A stretch of 64,000 bases of DNA, from positions 82,217-146,216 of the forward strand of contig NZ_BDAW01000022.1 in NCBI RefSeq assembly GCF_001625085.1, written 5' to 3'. The stretch's first letter is position 1; the number at the start of each line of letters is the position of its first letter. Made by a program: the position numbers and the translations under genes. Positions 27,008 to 35,900 of this stretch are shown here, piece after piece. The notes under the pieces were generated by a model that saw only the letters and a program-made list of their open reading frames with translations, was not told the origin of the DNA and searched no databases. Source of the stretch: Nocardia acidivorans NBRC 108247. Its GTDB lineage: Bacteria > Actinomycetota > Actinomycetes > Mycobacteriales > Mycobacteriaceae.

Positions 27008-28492
27008 GTGCTCGATAATCCCGCTGCGACGATGCAGTATCCGGTGACCAAGCGGGCGTTCGGCCTCGCGATTCTCGTATTGAGCGGGCTACAGCTGATG
27101 GTGGTGCTCGACGGCACCGTCATGATTCTGGCGCTACCGCGACTACAGGAGCAGCTCGGTCTGTCCAGCGCGGGCAGTGCCTGGACGGTGACCGCCTACG
27201 GTCTGCCCTTCGCCGGGCTCATGCTGCTCGGCGGCCGGCTCGGCGACTCCTTCGGTCGCAAGCGCATGCTGATTCTGGGCGTCGCCCTGTTCACGGTGGC
27301 CTCCGCGCTGTGCGGCAGCGCGCAGAACGAAGCCTGGCTGATCGCCGCCCGCGCCCTGCAGGGCACCGGCGCCGCGATCGCCGCGCCGACCGCGTTCGCG
27401 CTGGTGGCCAGCACCTATGCGCCGGGACCGGCGCGCAATCAGGCCATTGCCATTTTCGGATCCATGGTCGGCATCGGCTCGGTCGGCGGTCTGGTGATCG
27501 GCGGTGCGCTGACCCAGTTGGATTGGCGCTGGATCTTCTGGATCAATGTGCCGATCGGCATTCTCATCGTCATCGGCGCCATCAATGAACTGCGTGATAC
27601 CGCGCACCAGCGCATCTCGCTCGATATCCGAGGGGCGGTACTGGGCACGCTCGCGTGCGTGGCCATTGTGTTCGGCGCGACCGAAGGTCCCGAAATGGGT
27701 TGGGACAGCCCGATTATCCTGGGTTCGGTGATCGGCGGACTCGTTCTGCTGATCGTCTTCATCTTCGCCGAGCGCAATGTGGCCAATCCGCTGCTGCCGT
27801 GGTCGCTGTTCGACAGCCGCGATCGTGTCATCACCTTCATCGCCATCTTCCTGACCTCCGGCGTACTGGGCGCGACGACCTTCTTCGTGGCGCAGTTCCT
27901 GCAGAATGTGCTCGGCTACAGCCCGCTCATGGCGGGTCTGGCCAGCATTCCGTTCACCCTCGGCGCGGGCGTCGGCACCGCCGTGGCCTCCAAGGCCGCG
28001 CAGTATGTGGCCCCGCGCTGGCTGCTGTTCGCCGCCGCCCTGGTGCTGGCGGGCGGACTGTACTTCGGCTCCACCATCGACGGTTCGGTCGAATACTTCC
28101 CGACCCTGCTGCTCCTGCTGTGCGTGGTGGGCTTCTGCGTCGGCACCGCGATCGTGATCCTGCCGCTGTGCGTGCTGGTCGGGGTGGATATGGCGCATAT
28201 CGGACCGCTGTCGGCGGTCGGCCAGATGTTCATGAATATGGGCACCCCGTTCGCGGTCGGCGTGCTGAGCCCGGTCGCGCTGTCGCGGACGCTGTCCCTG
28301 GGTGGGTCCACCGAGAAGGTCACCGAAATGAGCCCGCTCGAAATCGAGGCGCTCGGCAGCGGTTACACCCTGGTGCTCCTGGTCTGCGCGATCGGCACCG
28401 CGGTGCTCGGCATTCTCGCGCTCACCCTGCGCTACACCCCCGCCCAGTTGCAGCAGGCCCAGCACGCGCAGGACGAGGCGCAGAAGTCCTAG
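27008..28492 (+). CDS. DHA2-type MFS drug efflux transporter
   Basis: A 494-residue, about 14-helix major facilitator of the EmrB/QacA group exporting hydrophobic compounds by proton antiport. LQLMVVLDGTVMILALPRLQ (motif D1 in helix 1), GGRLGDSFGRKRMLILG (motif A in loop 2-3), ARALQGTGAAIAAPTAFAL (motif B) and FGSMVGIGSVGGLVIGGALT (motif C, antiporter signature) are all present. The C-terminal tail is Gln-rich (QLQQAQHAQDEAQ). GTG 27008 is preferred over TTG 26975, as sequence before it is not membrane-like. No regulator is adjacent. Substrate unknown. Confidence 0.92.
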   Translation: MLDNPAATMQYPVTKRAFGLAILVLSGLQLMVVLDGTVMILALPRLQEQLGLSSAGSAWTVTAYGLPFAGLMLLGGRLGDSFGRKRMLILGVALFTVASALCGSAQNEAWLIAARALQGTGAAIAAPTAFALVASTYAPGPARNQAIAIFGSMVGIGSVGGLVIGGALTQLDWRWIFWINVPIGILIVIGAINELRDTAHQRISLDIRGAVLGTLACVAIVFGATEGPEMGWDSPIILGSVIGGLVLLIVFIFAERNVANPLLPWSLFDSRDRVITFIAIFLTSGVLGATTFFVAQFLQNVLGYSPLMAGLASIPFTLGAGVGTAVASKAAQYVAPRWLLFAAALVLAGGLYFGSTIDGSVEYFPTLLLLLCVVGFCVGTAIVILPLCVLVGVDMAHIGPLSAVGQMFMNMGTPFAVGVLSPVALSRTLSLGGSTEKVTEMSPLEIEALGSGYTLVLLVCAIGTAVLGILALTLRYTPAQLQQAQHAQDEAQKS

Positions 28493-28523
28493 GGAACGCG
28501 CGTCACCGCGATCGCCGATTCGC

Positions 28524-28692
28524 TCAGGCTGCCGAGATGAGCATGCCGCCCTTTTCGGCGACCGCGGTCACCATGGCGTAGTCGGCGCCCCCGCGTGGTG
28601 CCAGAGTGTGAGCAGTCGCCCGTCCGCGCCGATCACCACGTCTTCCGGTCCCCTGTCGGGTAATTCGAGCAATCGCTGGGCGGGCATCTCCG
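28524..28692 (-). pseudogene. remnant of SMP-30/strictosidine-synthase-like gene
   Basis: On the minus strand, PAQRLLELPDRGPEDVVIGADGRLLTLW matches the N-terminal part of SMP-30/gluconolactonase-like proteins (G-P-E-D-V-V, D-G-R-L-L-T). After a one-base phase change it jumps to ADYAMVTAVAEKGGMLISAA and a stop, as at a protein C-terminus. A large internal deletion plus frameshift is the simplest reading. (The peptide is interrupted here only by description; no start codon context is retained.). Confidence 0.5.
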
Positions 28693-28714
28693 GACTGCTC
28701 CGGATATCACGGGC

Positions 28715-28872
28715 ACGGGGCGTGGCATGCGGCGGCTTCCACCGGCGAGGCCGCCCGCGAGGTGGGGGAGGACCTGGTCCGCCGCTACCGCAACCGCACC
28801 GGCGCTATCAGACCGTCGAACACCTGGCCACCATGCTCGCGGTCATCGACGACCTCGCCGCCGATGCTGGGT
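28715..28872 (+). pseudogene. remnant of HD-superfamily phosphohydrolase-like gene
   Basis: One frame gives TGEAAREVGEDLVRRYRN, the next gives PHRRYQTVEHLATMLAVIDD. Joined by a single-base shift near 28798 they recreate the L-V-x-R-Y-x-x-P-H-R-x-Y-x-T-x-x-H-L start of small metal-dependent HD hydrolases. The rest of the gene is gone. It lies head to head with the SMP-30 remnant in an otherwise empty 450-bp gap. Confidence 0.5.
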
Positions 28873-28942
28873 GTCGCCCGCGCAGACGACCGCCGCCCGG
28901 TCCAAGGTGGGATCGGGCGGCGGATGTGGCGAATCGGTTGGG

Positions 28943-30325
28943 TCAGAGCAGCTTCCAGGCGCTGGACAGCGCGCCGCGGACGATCTGCTCGATCTCCTGG
29001 AATTGCTGCGGTCCGCAGATCAGCGGCGGAGAGAACTGGATGACCGGTTCGGCGCGGTCGTCGGCGCGGCAGTAGAGGCCGTTGGCGAACAGTTCGCGAG
29101 AGACGTGGTTGCGCAGGATGCGGGTGGATTCCTCATCGGTGAAGCGCTCACGAGTGTTCTTGTCCTTGACCAGTTCGACGGCCCAGAAGAAGCCCGCGCC
29201 CCGGACCTCACCGACGATCGGGAGGTCGTTCAGCTTGGAAAGCGTTGTGCGGAAGGCGTCTTCATTGTCGAGCACATGCTGATAGATGCCCTCGTTCTCG
29301 AGAATATCGAGATTCGCCAGCGCCACCGCGCAGGACACCGGATGCCCGCCATAGGTGGAGCCGTGCATGAACATGCTCTCGGTGCGCTGGAACGGCTCCA
29401 TGATCCGATCGCTGATCATTACCGCGCCCAGCGGCGCGTAGCCGGAGGTGAGCCCCTTGGCGGTGGTGATCATATCCGGCTGATAGCCGAAACGCTGTGC
29501 GCCGAAAGCGGTTCCGAGTCGCCCGAACGCGCAGATCACCTCATCGGAGATGAGCAGCACATCATGGCGATCACAGATCTCGCGCACGCGCTGGAAGTAT
29601 CCGGGCGGCGGGACGAAACAGCCGCCGGTGTTCTGCACCGGTTCCAGGAAGACCGCGGCCACGGTCTCCGGGCCCTCCATGAGAATGGCTTCCTCGATGC
29701 GGTCCGCCGCCCACAGCCCGTAGGCGTCGTAGTCGTCGGTGTGCTCGGTGGCCCGGTAGAAATTCGTATTCGGCACCCGAATCGTGCTGGGTACCAGGGG
29801 CTCGAAAGGTGCTTTGGCGCCGGGGATTCCGGTGATCGACAGCGCGCCCAGCGAGGTGCCGTGATACGCCATGGAGCGGCTGATCGCCTTGTGCTTGGTC
29901 GGCTTGCCGATCACCTTGAAGTACTGCCGCGCGAGTTTCCACGCGGTCTCGACGGATTCGCCACCGCTGACGGTGAAGAACACGCGATTGAGATCGCCCG
30001 GTGCGGAGGCCGCGAGCCGGTCGGCCAATTCCAGGGCGGGGGGATGGGCGTAACCCCAAATCGGGAAGTACGGCAGCGTCCGCATCTGCCGGGCCGCGGC
30101 CTCGGCGAGTTCCTCGCGTCCGTGGCCGACCTGCACCGCGAAGAGTCCGGCCAGCCCGTCCAGGTACCGCTTGCCCTTGTCGTCATAGAGGTATGCACCT
30201 TCACCCCGGACGATGACCGGGGTGTCGGCCTCATCCTGTCCGTTGTGGCTGGCGAAGTGCATCCAGAGATGGTCACGGACGATGCGGGCGGCATCGGCGT
30301 GGACGGGCTCGGCCGTGGCGGTCAT
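28943..30325 (-). CDS. class-III PLP-dependent aminotransferase (polyamine/omega-amino acid type)
   Basis: A 460-residue omega-aminotransferase of the beta-alanine:pyruvate / putrescine aminotransferase group. It has FFTVSGGESVETAWKLARQY (phosphate-binding), SMAYHGTSLGALS, FLEPVQNTGGCFVPPPGYF, LISDEVICAFGRLGTAFG with the PLP Asp, and MITTAKGLTSGYAPLGAV with the Schiff-base Lys. It is preceded by its likely regulator gene (AsnC type, same strand, 108 bp upstream), and the spacer holds a CAAC-N7-GTTG palindrome also present upstream of potD. A role in transferring amino groups from putrescine, aminobutyrate or beta-alanine to pyruvate fits the region but the substrate is inferred. Confidence 0.92.
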   Translation of the reverse strand: MTATAEPVHADAARIVRDHLWMHFASHNGQDEADTPVIVRGEGAYLYDDKGKRYLDGLAGLFAVQVGHGREELAEAAARQMRTLPYFPIWGYAHPPALELADRLAASAPGDLNRVFFTVSGGESVETAWKLARQYFKVIGKPTKHKAISRSMAYHGTSLGALSITGIPGAKAPFEPLVPSTIRVPNTNFYRATEHTDDYDAYGLWAADRIEEAILMEGPETVAAVFLEPVQNTGGCFVPPPGYFQRVREICDRHDVLLISDEVICAFGRLGTAFGAQRFGYQPDMITTAKGLTSGYAPLGAVMISDRIMEPFQRTESMFMHGSTYGGHPVSCAVALANLDILENEGIYQHVLDNEDAFRTTLSKLNDLPIVGEVRGAGFFWAVELVKDKNTRERFTDEESTRILRNHVSRELFANGLYCRADDRAEPVIQFSPPLICGPQQFQEIEQIVRGALSSAWKLL

Positions 30326-30383
30326 GGTGGGACTCCTCGAAGTCTTGTATTACTTCGGTTATCCCACATTCGAGCCAGTTCAG

Positions 30384-30398
30384 CAACCGATTTCGTTG
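30384..30398. promoter_or_regulatory. CAAC-N7-GTTG palindrome upstream of aminotransferase
   Basis: CAACcgatttcGTTG lies 59-73 bp upstream of the aminotransferase start and is followed by TTACAAC, giving a second GTTG-N3-CAAC. The same CAAC-N7-GTTG followed by CAAC occurs before potD (40178). It is a candidate site for the adjacent AsnC-type regulator. Confidence 0.5.
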
Positions 30399-30433
30399 TT
30401 ACAACATTGTCAGCTTCGGATTTCGTTGCCGAT

Positions 30434-30910
30434 TTAGCGCGTGCCCCACTTGTAGGTCTGCTTGTTCAATTTCAGATAGACCATGATCTCCGCATGCCGC
30501 ACGTCCGCCAGTGCCCGAATCCGATTGGAGACCAGATCGAGCAGGGCTTCGTCATCCGGGCAGACCGCCTCGCAGAGGATGTCGTAGCGCCCCGCGCACA
30601 CCACCACGTAGTTGATCTCGTCGATGGTGGAGAGCGCATCGGCCACCGCCTGCACCGGACCGTCCACCGTGATGGCGATCATGGCCTGCCGGAACAGCCC
30701 GACCTGCAACGGGTCGGTGACCGCGACAATCTGGATGACGCCCGCATCGGAGAGCTTCTGCACCCGCTGCCGCACCGCGGCCTCGGACAGCCCCACCGCC
30801 TTGCCGATGGTCGCGTAAGCGCGCCGTCCGTCTTCCTGCAGCTGGGCGATGATCCGCTTGGAGATGTCATCGAGCGCCGGGTTGGTCCGGCTGGTGGTCA
30901 GATCGCTCAC
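30434..30910 (-). CDS. Lrp/AsnC family transcriptional regulator
   Basis: A 158-residue feast/famine regulator. An N-terminal winged helix-turn-helix (ALDDISKRIIAQLQEDGRRAYATIGKAVGLSEAAVRQRVQKLSDAGVI) is followed by a RAM ligand domain (AMIAITVDGP, YVVVCAGRYDILCEAVCPDD, VRHAEIMVYLKL). GTG 30910 is preferred over ATG 30919 because GGAAGG is eight bases upstream of it and touches the ATG. The next gene in the same direction is the aminotransferase, the probable target. The ligand is probably an amino acid or polyamine-derived compound; this is inferred. Confidence 0.9.
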   Translation of the reverse strand: MSDLTTSRTNPALDDISKRIIAQLQEDGRRAYATIGKAVGLSEAAVRQRVQKLSDAGVIQIVAVTDPLQVGLFRQAMIAITVDGPVQAVADALSTIDEINYVVVCAGRYDILCEAVCPDDEALLDLVSNRIRALADVRHAEIMVYLKLNKQTYKWGTR

Positions 30911-31034
30911 CCCCGCCATCCTTCCCGACCCGGTGTCCTCCGGCCAATCGTGTTGCGCGGCGGCGCGTCGCGACCGTTCTCGCCGACCAGCCACTACTGC
31001 CCGGTACGGGTACTCTCGGTCCGGGGGGTTGACG

Positions 31035-32205
31035 GTGCTGTATATCGATCAGCGCCCATGGCTTCATGAGGACGTACTGCTGTTGAACAGGATTCCCCGC
31101 CTGGCTCTGATGCTGGTGATTCCGGCGCTGCTCTTCCTCGTCCCGTGGTGGGTGCTGGTGTTCACCACCACCTCCGGTGCGGTGTGCTGGGCATTGTCGG
31201 CGCTTTTCGTACTCGGCTATATCGGCCTGCCCGCCGCCATGTTCACCGGTCACGGCCCGCGGCAATCGGATACGGCCGCCCTGGTCGGCGATACCGCCCT
31301 CGGTGTGATGTGGGTGCTGTTCAGCTGGTCGGTCATCGGCGCGGTGGTCCGCACCGCCCTGATCCTGGCCGGTGTGGACGATCCGGCCCGCTCCCGCGTC
31401 GTAGCCCTTGGCGTCCTTGCGATTTCGGCCGCGCTGTCGATCTGGGGGATCTATGAAGCCAGGCGCATCCCGAGGGTGAAGACCGTGGAGGTCACCATCC
31501 CGAAGCTGGCCCCCGGCCTCGACGGCCTACGGATCGTCGTGATCACCGATACGCACTACGCCGCCACCGACCGCCTCCGCTGGTCCGAGCGTGTGGTCGA
31601 GATCATCAATGACTTGCGCCCCGATATCGCCTGCCACGCGGGCGATCTGGCGGACGGCTCGGTGGCCGCGCGGCGCGCCCAGGTGGACCCCCTGGGCAAG
31701 GTCCAAGCCGAATTCGGCCGCTTCTACATCACCGGCAACCACGAATACTTCGGCGACGCCCCCGGCTGGATCGAACATATGGAAGGTCTCGGCTGGCAGC
31801 CCCTGCGCAATCAGCACCGGATCATCGACCGGGACGAGGACCGCCTCGTCATGGCGGGCATCGACGACCCCACCGGCGCCGCCCTGCCCGGCCACGGCCC
31901 CGACCTTCCCGCCGCACTGGCGGGCGCGGACCCCGAGCTGCCGGTGATCCTGCTGGCCCACCAACCCAAACAAATCACCGACGCGGTGGAAGGCGGTGTG
32001 GCCCTGCAAATCTCAGGTCACACCCACGGCGGCCAAATCTGGCCCTTTCCGCTATCTGGTCCGGCTCGACCAGCCCGTCGTAGCGGGCCTGAGCCGCCAC
32101 GGTGACACCCAGCTCTACACCAGCCGAGGCACCGGTTTCTGGGGCCCCCAACTCCGAGTCTTCGCCCCCAGCGAAATCACCCTCCTGGTCCTGCGCACCC
32201 CGTGA
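31035..32205 (+). pseudogene. membrane-anchored metallophosphoesterase with C-terminal frameshift
   Basis: A calcineurin-like phosphoesterase with about four N-terminal membrane helices (residues 15-140). The soluble catalytic domain has all five metal motifs: ITDTHYAA, HAGDLADGS, GNHEYF, LAHQPK and SGHTHGGQ. Just after GGQIWPF the frame shifts: one extra C in CCCTTTCCGC (about 32047-32050) sends the natural frame to an 18-residue tail and stop at 32105. The expected ending (RYLVRLDQPVVAGLSRHG... through ...SEITLLVLRTP) continues in the +1 frame to 32205. The active site is complete, so a 356-residue product may still work. Start GTG 31035 follows a G-rich ribosome-binding site. Sequencing error is possible. 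Confidence 0.8.
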
Positions 32206-32214
32206 CCCCAACCT

Positions 32215-32273
32215 ACGTGCATGTACTCACGCGGGTGCCCACTCGACATTCACCAGCGCCAGTACATGCACGT
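32215..32273. repeat. intergenic hairpin repeat family 2, best-preserved copy
   Basis: Perfect 13-bp inverted arms ACGTGCATGTACT (32215-32227) and AGTACATGCACGT (32261-32273) enclose 33 bases containing CACGCGGGTGCC and CTCGACATTCACCAGCG. Matching elements are at 12963 and, reversed, at 46878. All are intergenic. Confidence 0.75.
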
Positions 32274-32599
32274 CGGAACCGCGAGCGAGCGCAGCCACCG
32301 AGGGCTGTCGAGCTGTAATCGGCGTGGCATCATCGCGCTGGGTGAATACCTGCCCCGTTTTCGGTTCTTTCTCGACGACCTCACCGCACCCGAAGTGCCC
32401 GCCCTCAGCGCACCGCGTGCCCGTATTGGCTGGTGCCTGGGGTATGGATCAGCGGACCGCGCTGCCGTTGAGCCTGGCCGTCTTCGATCGGATCGCATCG
32501 AAAATCACGCTGATGCTTCCGAATTCAGACATCTATCCGAGGGAAGCGGCTGCTGTGGGCGCGTTGAAATTCGAGTCTTCGAAGGGTAGGCGTGGGGGT
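32274..32599. other. intergenic stretch without a supported gene
   Basis: Short frames exist (one reads EYLPRFRFFLDDLT, faintly like the end of a transposase/nuclease family) but none has a start signal, adequate length or consistent coding pattern. It may hold debris of a lost gene between the phosphoesterase and the convergent MocR gene. Confidence 0.4.
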
Positions 32600-34006
32600 T
32601 CAAACGCTGAGTTGTGGTGCAGGGGTGAGGGGGGCAGGGGGAGGGTCGTAGCTGTTCCATGCGGTGGCCAGTCTGGTCGCGGCTTCCCTGAGTTCCGCGG
32701 GGGTGGCTACGAAGCTGATGCGGATCATGTCGGTACTGGCGTTCTGGGCGTCCAGGCCGTTTCCGGGGAGGATGGCTACTCGGTGGCGGAGGGCGCGTTG
32801 GGCGAAGGAGGTGCCGTCGCCGTACGGGAGGCGGATCCAGAGGGTTTGGCCGCCAGGGGCGGGCGGCACCTCCCAGGAGGGGAGGCGGGTGGCTAGTTCG
32901 GAGCGGAGTACATCGTGGGATTGCTTGCGCTCCAGGGTGATTCGTTCGCAGAGGGTGTCCAGTTCGGGAAGTAGCTCGACGGCTGCGAGTTGCGCCGGGA
33001 TATTGCCGCCCAGATCGTGTACCGCGCGGAGCCTGCTCAGGCGGGCGACTGTCGAGGCGGGGGCTCGCACCCAGCCGAGGCGCAGGCCGCCCCAGGCGAC
33101 TTTGCTCAGCGAGCCGATGGAGATCACCGAATTTCCGTATGCGGCAAGTGGTTCGGGCGCGGTGATGCCGGGGAACATCAGGTCGGACAGCACCTCGTCG
33201 TCGATGAGCGGGACCTGTGCCGCTGCGGCGGATTCCACCAGTCGACGGCGAGCGAGGTCGGAAAGCACCGTGCCCGTGGGGTTGTGGCAGGTGGCGACGA
33301 CGTAGGCCAATGCCGCGTCGGTCACCTTGCCGAGCCCGAGGGGTCTGCCTTCGGGGATGGCCGCCGCCTCGCGGAATGCTTCGAGTGCGCCGGGGTAGGT
33401 CGGCGACTCGACCAACACTCGATCCCCGGGTCGAAGGAACGCGCGCGCCAGGAGTGACAGGGCCTGTTGACCACCGCCGGTGACGAGGATCTGCCCGGGC
33501 TCGGTCGGTATCCCGCGCCGGGCGTATCGATCGGCGATCGCGGTGCGCAACTCCATGATTCCCATCGGGTGGTATCCGATATCCGCCGATAGCGCGCCGA
33601 GTCGCCGCCCCATGCGAAGGTACGCCTCGACCACTTCGTACGGTGGCTGGTTCGGTGCGGCGCACGCCAGCGCGATGACATCGGCCTCCGGCTCCAGCAG
33701 TTGCAGAAAAGCCGGTGCACCGGTCGTAGCGGGGCGTGCGATCGCGGGTTCGCCCGCCACCCGCGTCCCGCTGCCCTGCCGCCGCACCACTCGCTCCTGC
33801 GCGCCGAGCAGGTCGTACGCGGCGACCACCGTATTGCGCCCCACCGCGAGCGTTTTCGCCAATCCGCGATCGGGCGGCAATCGCGTCCCGGCCGCGAGTT
33901 CCCCGTCCTCGATCAGCTCCCGCAGTCGGGTGGCGAGCAGTACATACAACGGCCCTCGTCCGGCCGACCACCGGCCGAGCCGATCGGCGAGTTCAACTGG
34001 CTCCAT
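32600..34006 (-). CDS. MocR-type GntR regulator with aminotransferase domain
   Basis: A 468-residue PdxR/MocR-type protein. Residues 1-80 are a GntR winged helix (GPLYVLLATRLRELIEDGELAAGTRLPPDRGLAKTLAVGRNTVVAAYDLL). Residues about 110-460 are a fold-type-I aminotransferase domain (VTGGGQQALSLLARAFLRPGDRVLVESPTYPG, CHNPTGTVLS, the Lys in SIGSLSKVAWGGLRLGW). Such regulators bind PLP or a PLP-amino acid adduct. ATG 34006 is in frame with the conserved N-terminus. It is divergent from a cupin gene across 63 bp containing a palindrome, which it probably binds. There are no PLP-synthesis genes nearby, so the target is likely the cupin gene. Confidence 0.9.
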   Translation of the reverse strand: MEPVELADRLGRWSAGRGPLYVLLATRLRELIEDGELAAGTRLPPDRGLAKTLAVGRNTVVAAYDLLGAQERVVRRQGSGTRVAGEPAIARPATTGAPAFLQLLEPEADVIALACAAPNQPPYEVVEAYLRMGRRLGALSADIGYHPMGIMELRTAIADRYARRGIPTEPGQILVTGGGQQALSLLARAFLRPGDRVLVESPTYPGALEAFREAAAIPEGRPLGLGKVTDAALAYVVATCHNPTGTVLSDLARRRLVESAAAAQVPLIDDEVLSDLMFPGITAPEPLAAYGNSVISIGSLSKVAWGGLRLGWVRAPASTVARLSRLRAVHDLGGNIPAQLAAVELLPELDTLCERITLERKQSHDVLRSELATRLPSWEVPPAPGGQTLWIRLPYGDGTSFAQRALRHRVAILPGNGLDAQNASTDMIRISFVATPAELREAATRLATAWNSYDPPPAPLTPAPQLSV

Positions 34007-34007
34007 A

Positions 34008-34035
34008 AGGGAACCAATTCTGTCACATTGGCCCT
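34008..34035. promoter_or_regulatory. palindrome between MocR and cupin genes
   Basis: AGGGaaCCAAT (34008-34018) and ATTGGCCCT (34027-34035) are inverted around eight bases. The site covers the 63-bp divergent promoter region directly at the MocR start. Likely operator for MocR autoregulation and cupin control; inferred. Confidence 0.55.
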
Positions 34036-34069
34036 GTCTTCGCCCGCCCGCCCACATCACGATGGACCC

Positions 34070-34390
34070 ATGGAAAAGGTCAGCATCACCCAAGAAATCG
34101 CCGCCCTCACCGGCCCCTTTCAGCCGCGGGACCTCGCGACCCCGAACGATACGATCCTGCGATTGGCGCGCCTGCACGGCGAATTCCCCTGGCATCACCA
34201 TGACGAAGATGAACTGTTCCTCTGCTGGGACGGCACCTTCCGGCTCGACCTGGCCGACCGGGATCCGGTGACGCTGCACCCCGGCGATATCTTCGTGGTC
34301 CCGGCGGGCCTGGAACACCGCCCGTTCGCCGAAACCCCCGCCCACGCCCTCATGATCGAGCGCCCGGAGACCAAGCAATACGGCAACTGA
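34070..34390 (+). CDS. single-domain cupin protein
   Basis: A 106-residue cupin. Motif 1 is GEFPWHHHDEDELFLCWDGTFRLDL with His and Glu metal ligands. Motif 2 is LHPGDIFVVPAGLEHRPFA with the last His ligand. A short C-terminus ends in ALMIERPETKQYGN. Small cupins of this form act as isomerases, dioxygenases or simple ligand binders; no substrate can be named. It is divergently transcribed from the MocR regulator and followed by a strong hairpin at 34400. Confidence 0.88.
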   Translation: MEKVSITQEIAALTGPFQPRDLATPNDTILRLARLHGEFPWHHHDEDELFLCWDGTFRLDLADRDPVTLHPGDIFVVPAGLEHRPFAETPAHALMIERPETKQYGN

Positions 34391-34399
34391 TGCGGCACG

Positions 34400-34432
34400 A
34401 CGGCCGCAATCGGTGAATCCGATTGCGGCCGT
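34400..34432. terminator. convergent hairpin terminator
   Basis: A perfect 14-bp stem ACGGCCGCAATCGG / CCGATTGCGGCCGT with five-base loop lies between the convergent cupin gene and the FAD oxidoreductase gene. There is no long T-run, as is common for actinobacterial terminators. Confidence 0.8.
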
Positions 34433-34457
34433 GCGGTATTCAGTTATCGGTGCGGTA

Positions 34458-35876
34458 TCAGCTGTCGAAGCCGAGGCCGGTGGCGTCCATGACGCGGAGC
34501 CAGAGGTTTCGTTTGCCGCCGTGCTGGTCGGCGCGGGCCAGGGACCAGCGGGTGAGTTGGATGCCGATGGAGCGGAAGGGCTCCGGGGGCATCGGGAGGG
34601 GGCGGGATTTCACCATGCGCAGGCGGGTGCGTTCGGTGTCCAGGTTCCAGAGGCGGTCGAGCATCACCTCGGCACCGAAACGTGTTGCGCCTACCCCTAA
34701 TCCGGTGTAGCCGACGGCGTAGGCGAGTTTGCCCTTGTAGGCCTTGCCGAAGAAGGCGCAGAAGCGACCGCAGGTGTCGATGATGCCGCCCCAGCGATGG
34801 GTGAAGCGGAGTCCGTCCAGCTGGGGGAAGGTCTGGAAGAAGTGCTTGGACAGCGTCTCGAAGGTCGCCTCGTTGTAATCCAGTGCGGGCGCGATCTTTC
34901 CGTTGTAGTGGTAGATCGCGTCGTAGCCGCCGAACAGGATGCGGTTGTCACTGGTCAGGCGGTAGTAGTGGAAGCGGTACGAGGCATCGCCCAGGCCCAT
35001 GCGGTGTTTGCCCCAGCCGATGGAGTCCAACTGCTCCGCGGTCAGCGGCTCGGTCATGAGCGCGTAGTCGTAGACCGGCACCACATGGCGCGACACCTTG
35101 GCCAGCGGACCCTGGAAAGCGCTGGTGCACAACGCGACTCGCGGTGCGCGCACCTCACCGTGCGGGGTGTGCAGGGTCAGCGTGCCACCCTTGGACTTGG
35201 AGATCCGCTGCACCGGCGTGCCCTCGTAGATGCGCACGCCCTTCTCCAGGCAGGCGCGGCGCAGACCCCAGGCCAGGCGCGCCGGATCGAGCATGGCGAC
35301 GCCGTCGCGATCCCACCAGCCACCGAGATAGGTGGGGGAGTGCACGAGGCTCTGCACCTCCTCGGCGCTGAGCAGCTCACTGCGGTAACCGAGTTCGACC
35401 GCGGCCTCATGGCTCTCCCGCAGCCACTCCAGCTCGTGCGGCATGGTCGCCACCTCGAGCTCACCGGTGCGCTCGAAATCGCAGTCGATGTGGTAGCGGC
35501 GGATGGTGGCCTCGATGGCGTCCAGGTTCTCCCGGCCCAGCCGTTCGAGGGTCTCGATCTCGTCGGGGAAGCGGTCCACACCATTGGAGAGGCCGTGGGT
35601 CAGGCTCGCCGCGCAGAAGCCGCCATTGCGGCCGGAGGCGGCGTGCCCGCATATCGCGGATTCGACGAGTACGACATCGACATCCGGGAACCTCTCCTTG
35701 GCCAGCAGCGCCGTCCACAATCCGCTGTACCCGCCGCCGATGACCGCGAGATCGGCGGTCGTGGCCTTGGTGAGGGGATCATTGGGATGCGGACGCTCCG
35801 GCCGGTCGGTCCAGAACGGCGTCGGCGCTGCCTCGGAGAGTGCCGACGCCAACAGTTTGCTTCCTTTGGCCTGCAT
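34458..35876 (-). CDS. FAD-dependent amine oxidoreductase, PuuB/DAO family
   Basis: A 472-residue DAO-fold flavoenzyme. The FAD motif is LAVIGGGYSGLWTALLAKE near residue 45. CGHAASGRNGGFCAASLTHGLSNG follows, a segment shared with gamma-glutamylputrescine oxidase (PuuB) and related amine oxidases, and TGLGVGATRFGAEVM closes the FAD site. It is the last gene downstream of potDABC on the same strand, 136 bp after potC, so it probably oxidises the imported polyamine or a derivative, giving the aminoaldehyde used by the dehydrogenase at 40329. ATG 35876 follows AAGGAG by ten bases. The exact substrate is inferred. Confidence 0.88.
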   Translation of the reverse strand: MQAKGSKLLASALSEAAPTPFWTDRPERPHPNDPLTKATTADLAVIGGGYSGLWTALLAKERFPDVDVVLVESAICGHAASGRNGGFCAASLTHGLSNGVDRFPDEIETLERLGRENLDAIEATIRRYHIDCDFERTGELEVATMPHELEWLRESHEAAVELGYRSELLSAEEVQSLVHSPTYLGGWWDRDGVAMLDPARLAWGLRRACLEKGVRIYEGTPVQRISKSKGGTLTLHTPHGEVRAPRVALCTSAFQGPLAKVSRHVVPVYDYALMTEPLTAEQLDSIGWGKHRMGLGDASYRFHYYRLTSDNRILFGGYDAIYHYNGKIAPALDYNEATFETLSKHFFQTFPQLDGLRFTHRWGGIIDTCGRFCAFFGKAYKGKLAYAVGYTGLGVGATRFGAEVMLDRLWNLDTERTRLRMVKSRPLPMPPEPFRSIGIQLTRWSLARADQHGGKRNLWLRVMDATGLGFDS

Positions 35877-35900
35877 GGCCGATCAACTCCTTTTCTCCAG

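Noticed and set aside
32221..32589. Possible transposase-like frame (EYLPRFRFFLDDLT)
   Set aside because: Only a dozen residues look familiar, the remainder is random-looking and no start or terminal repeats are seen.
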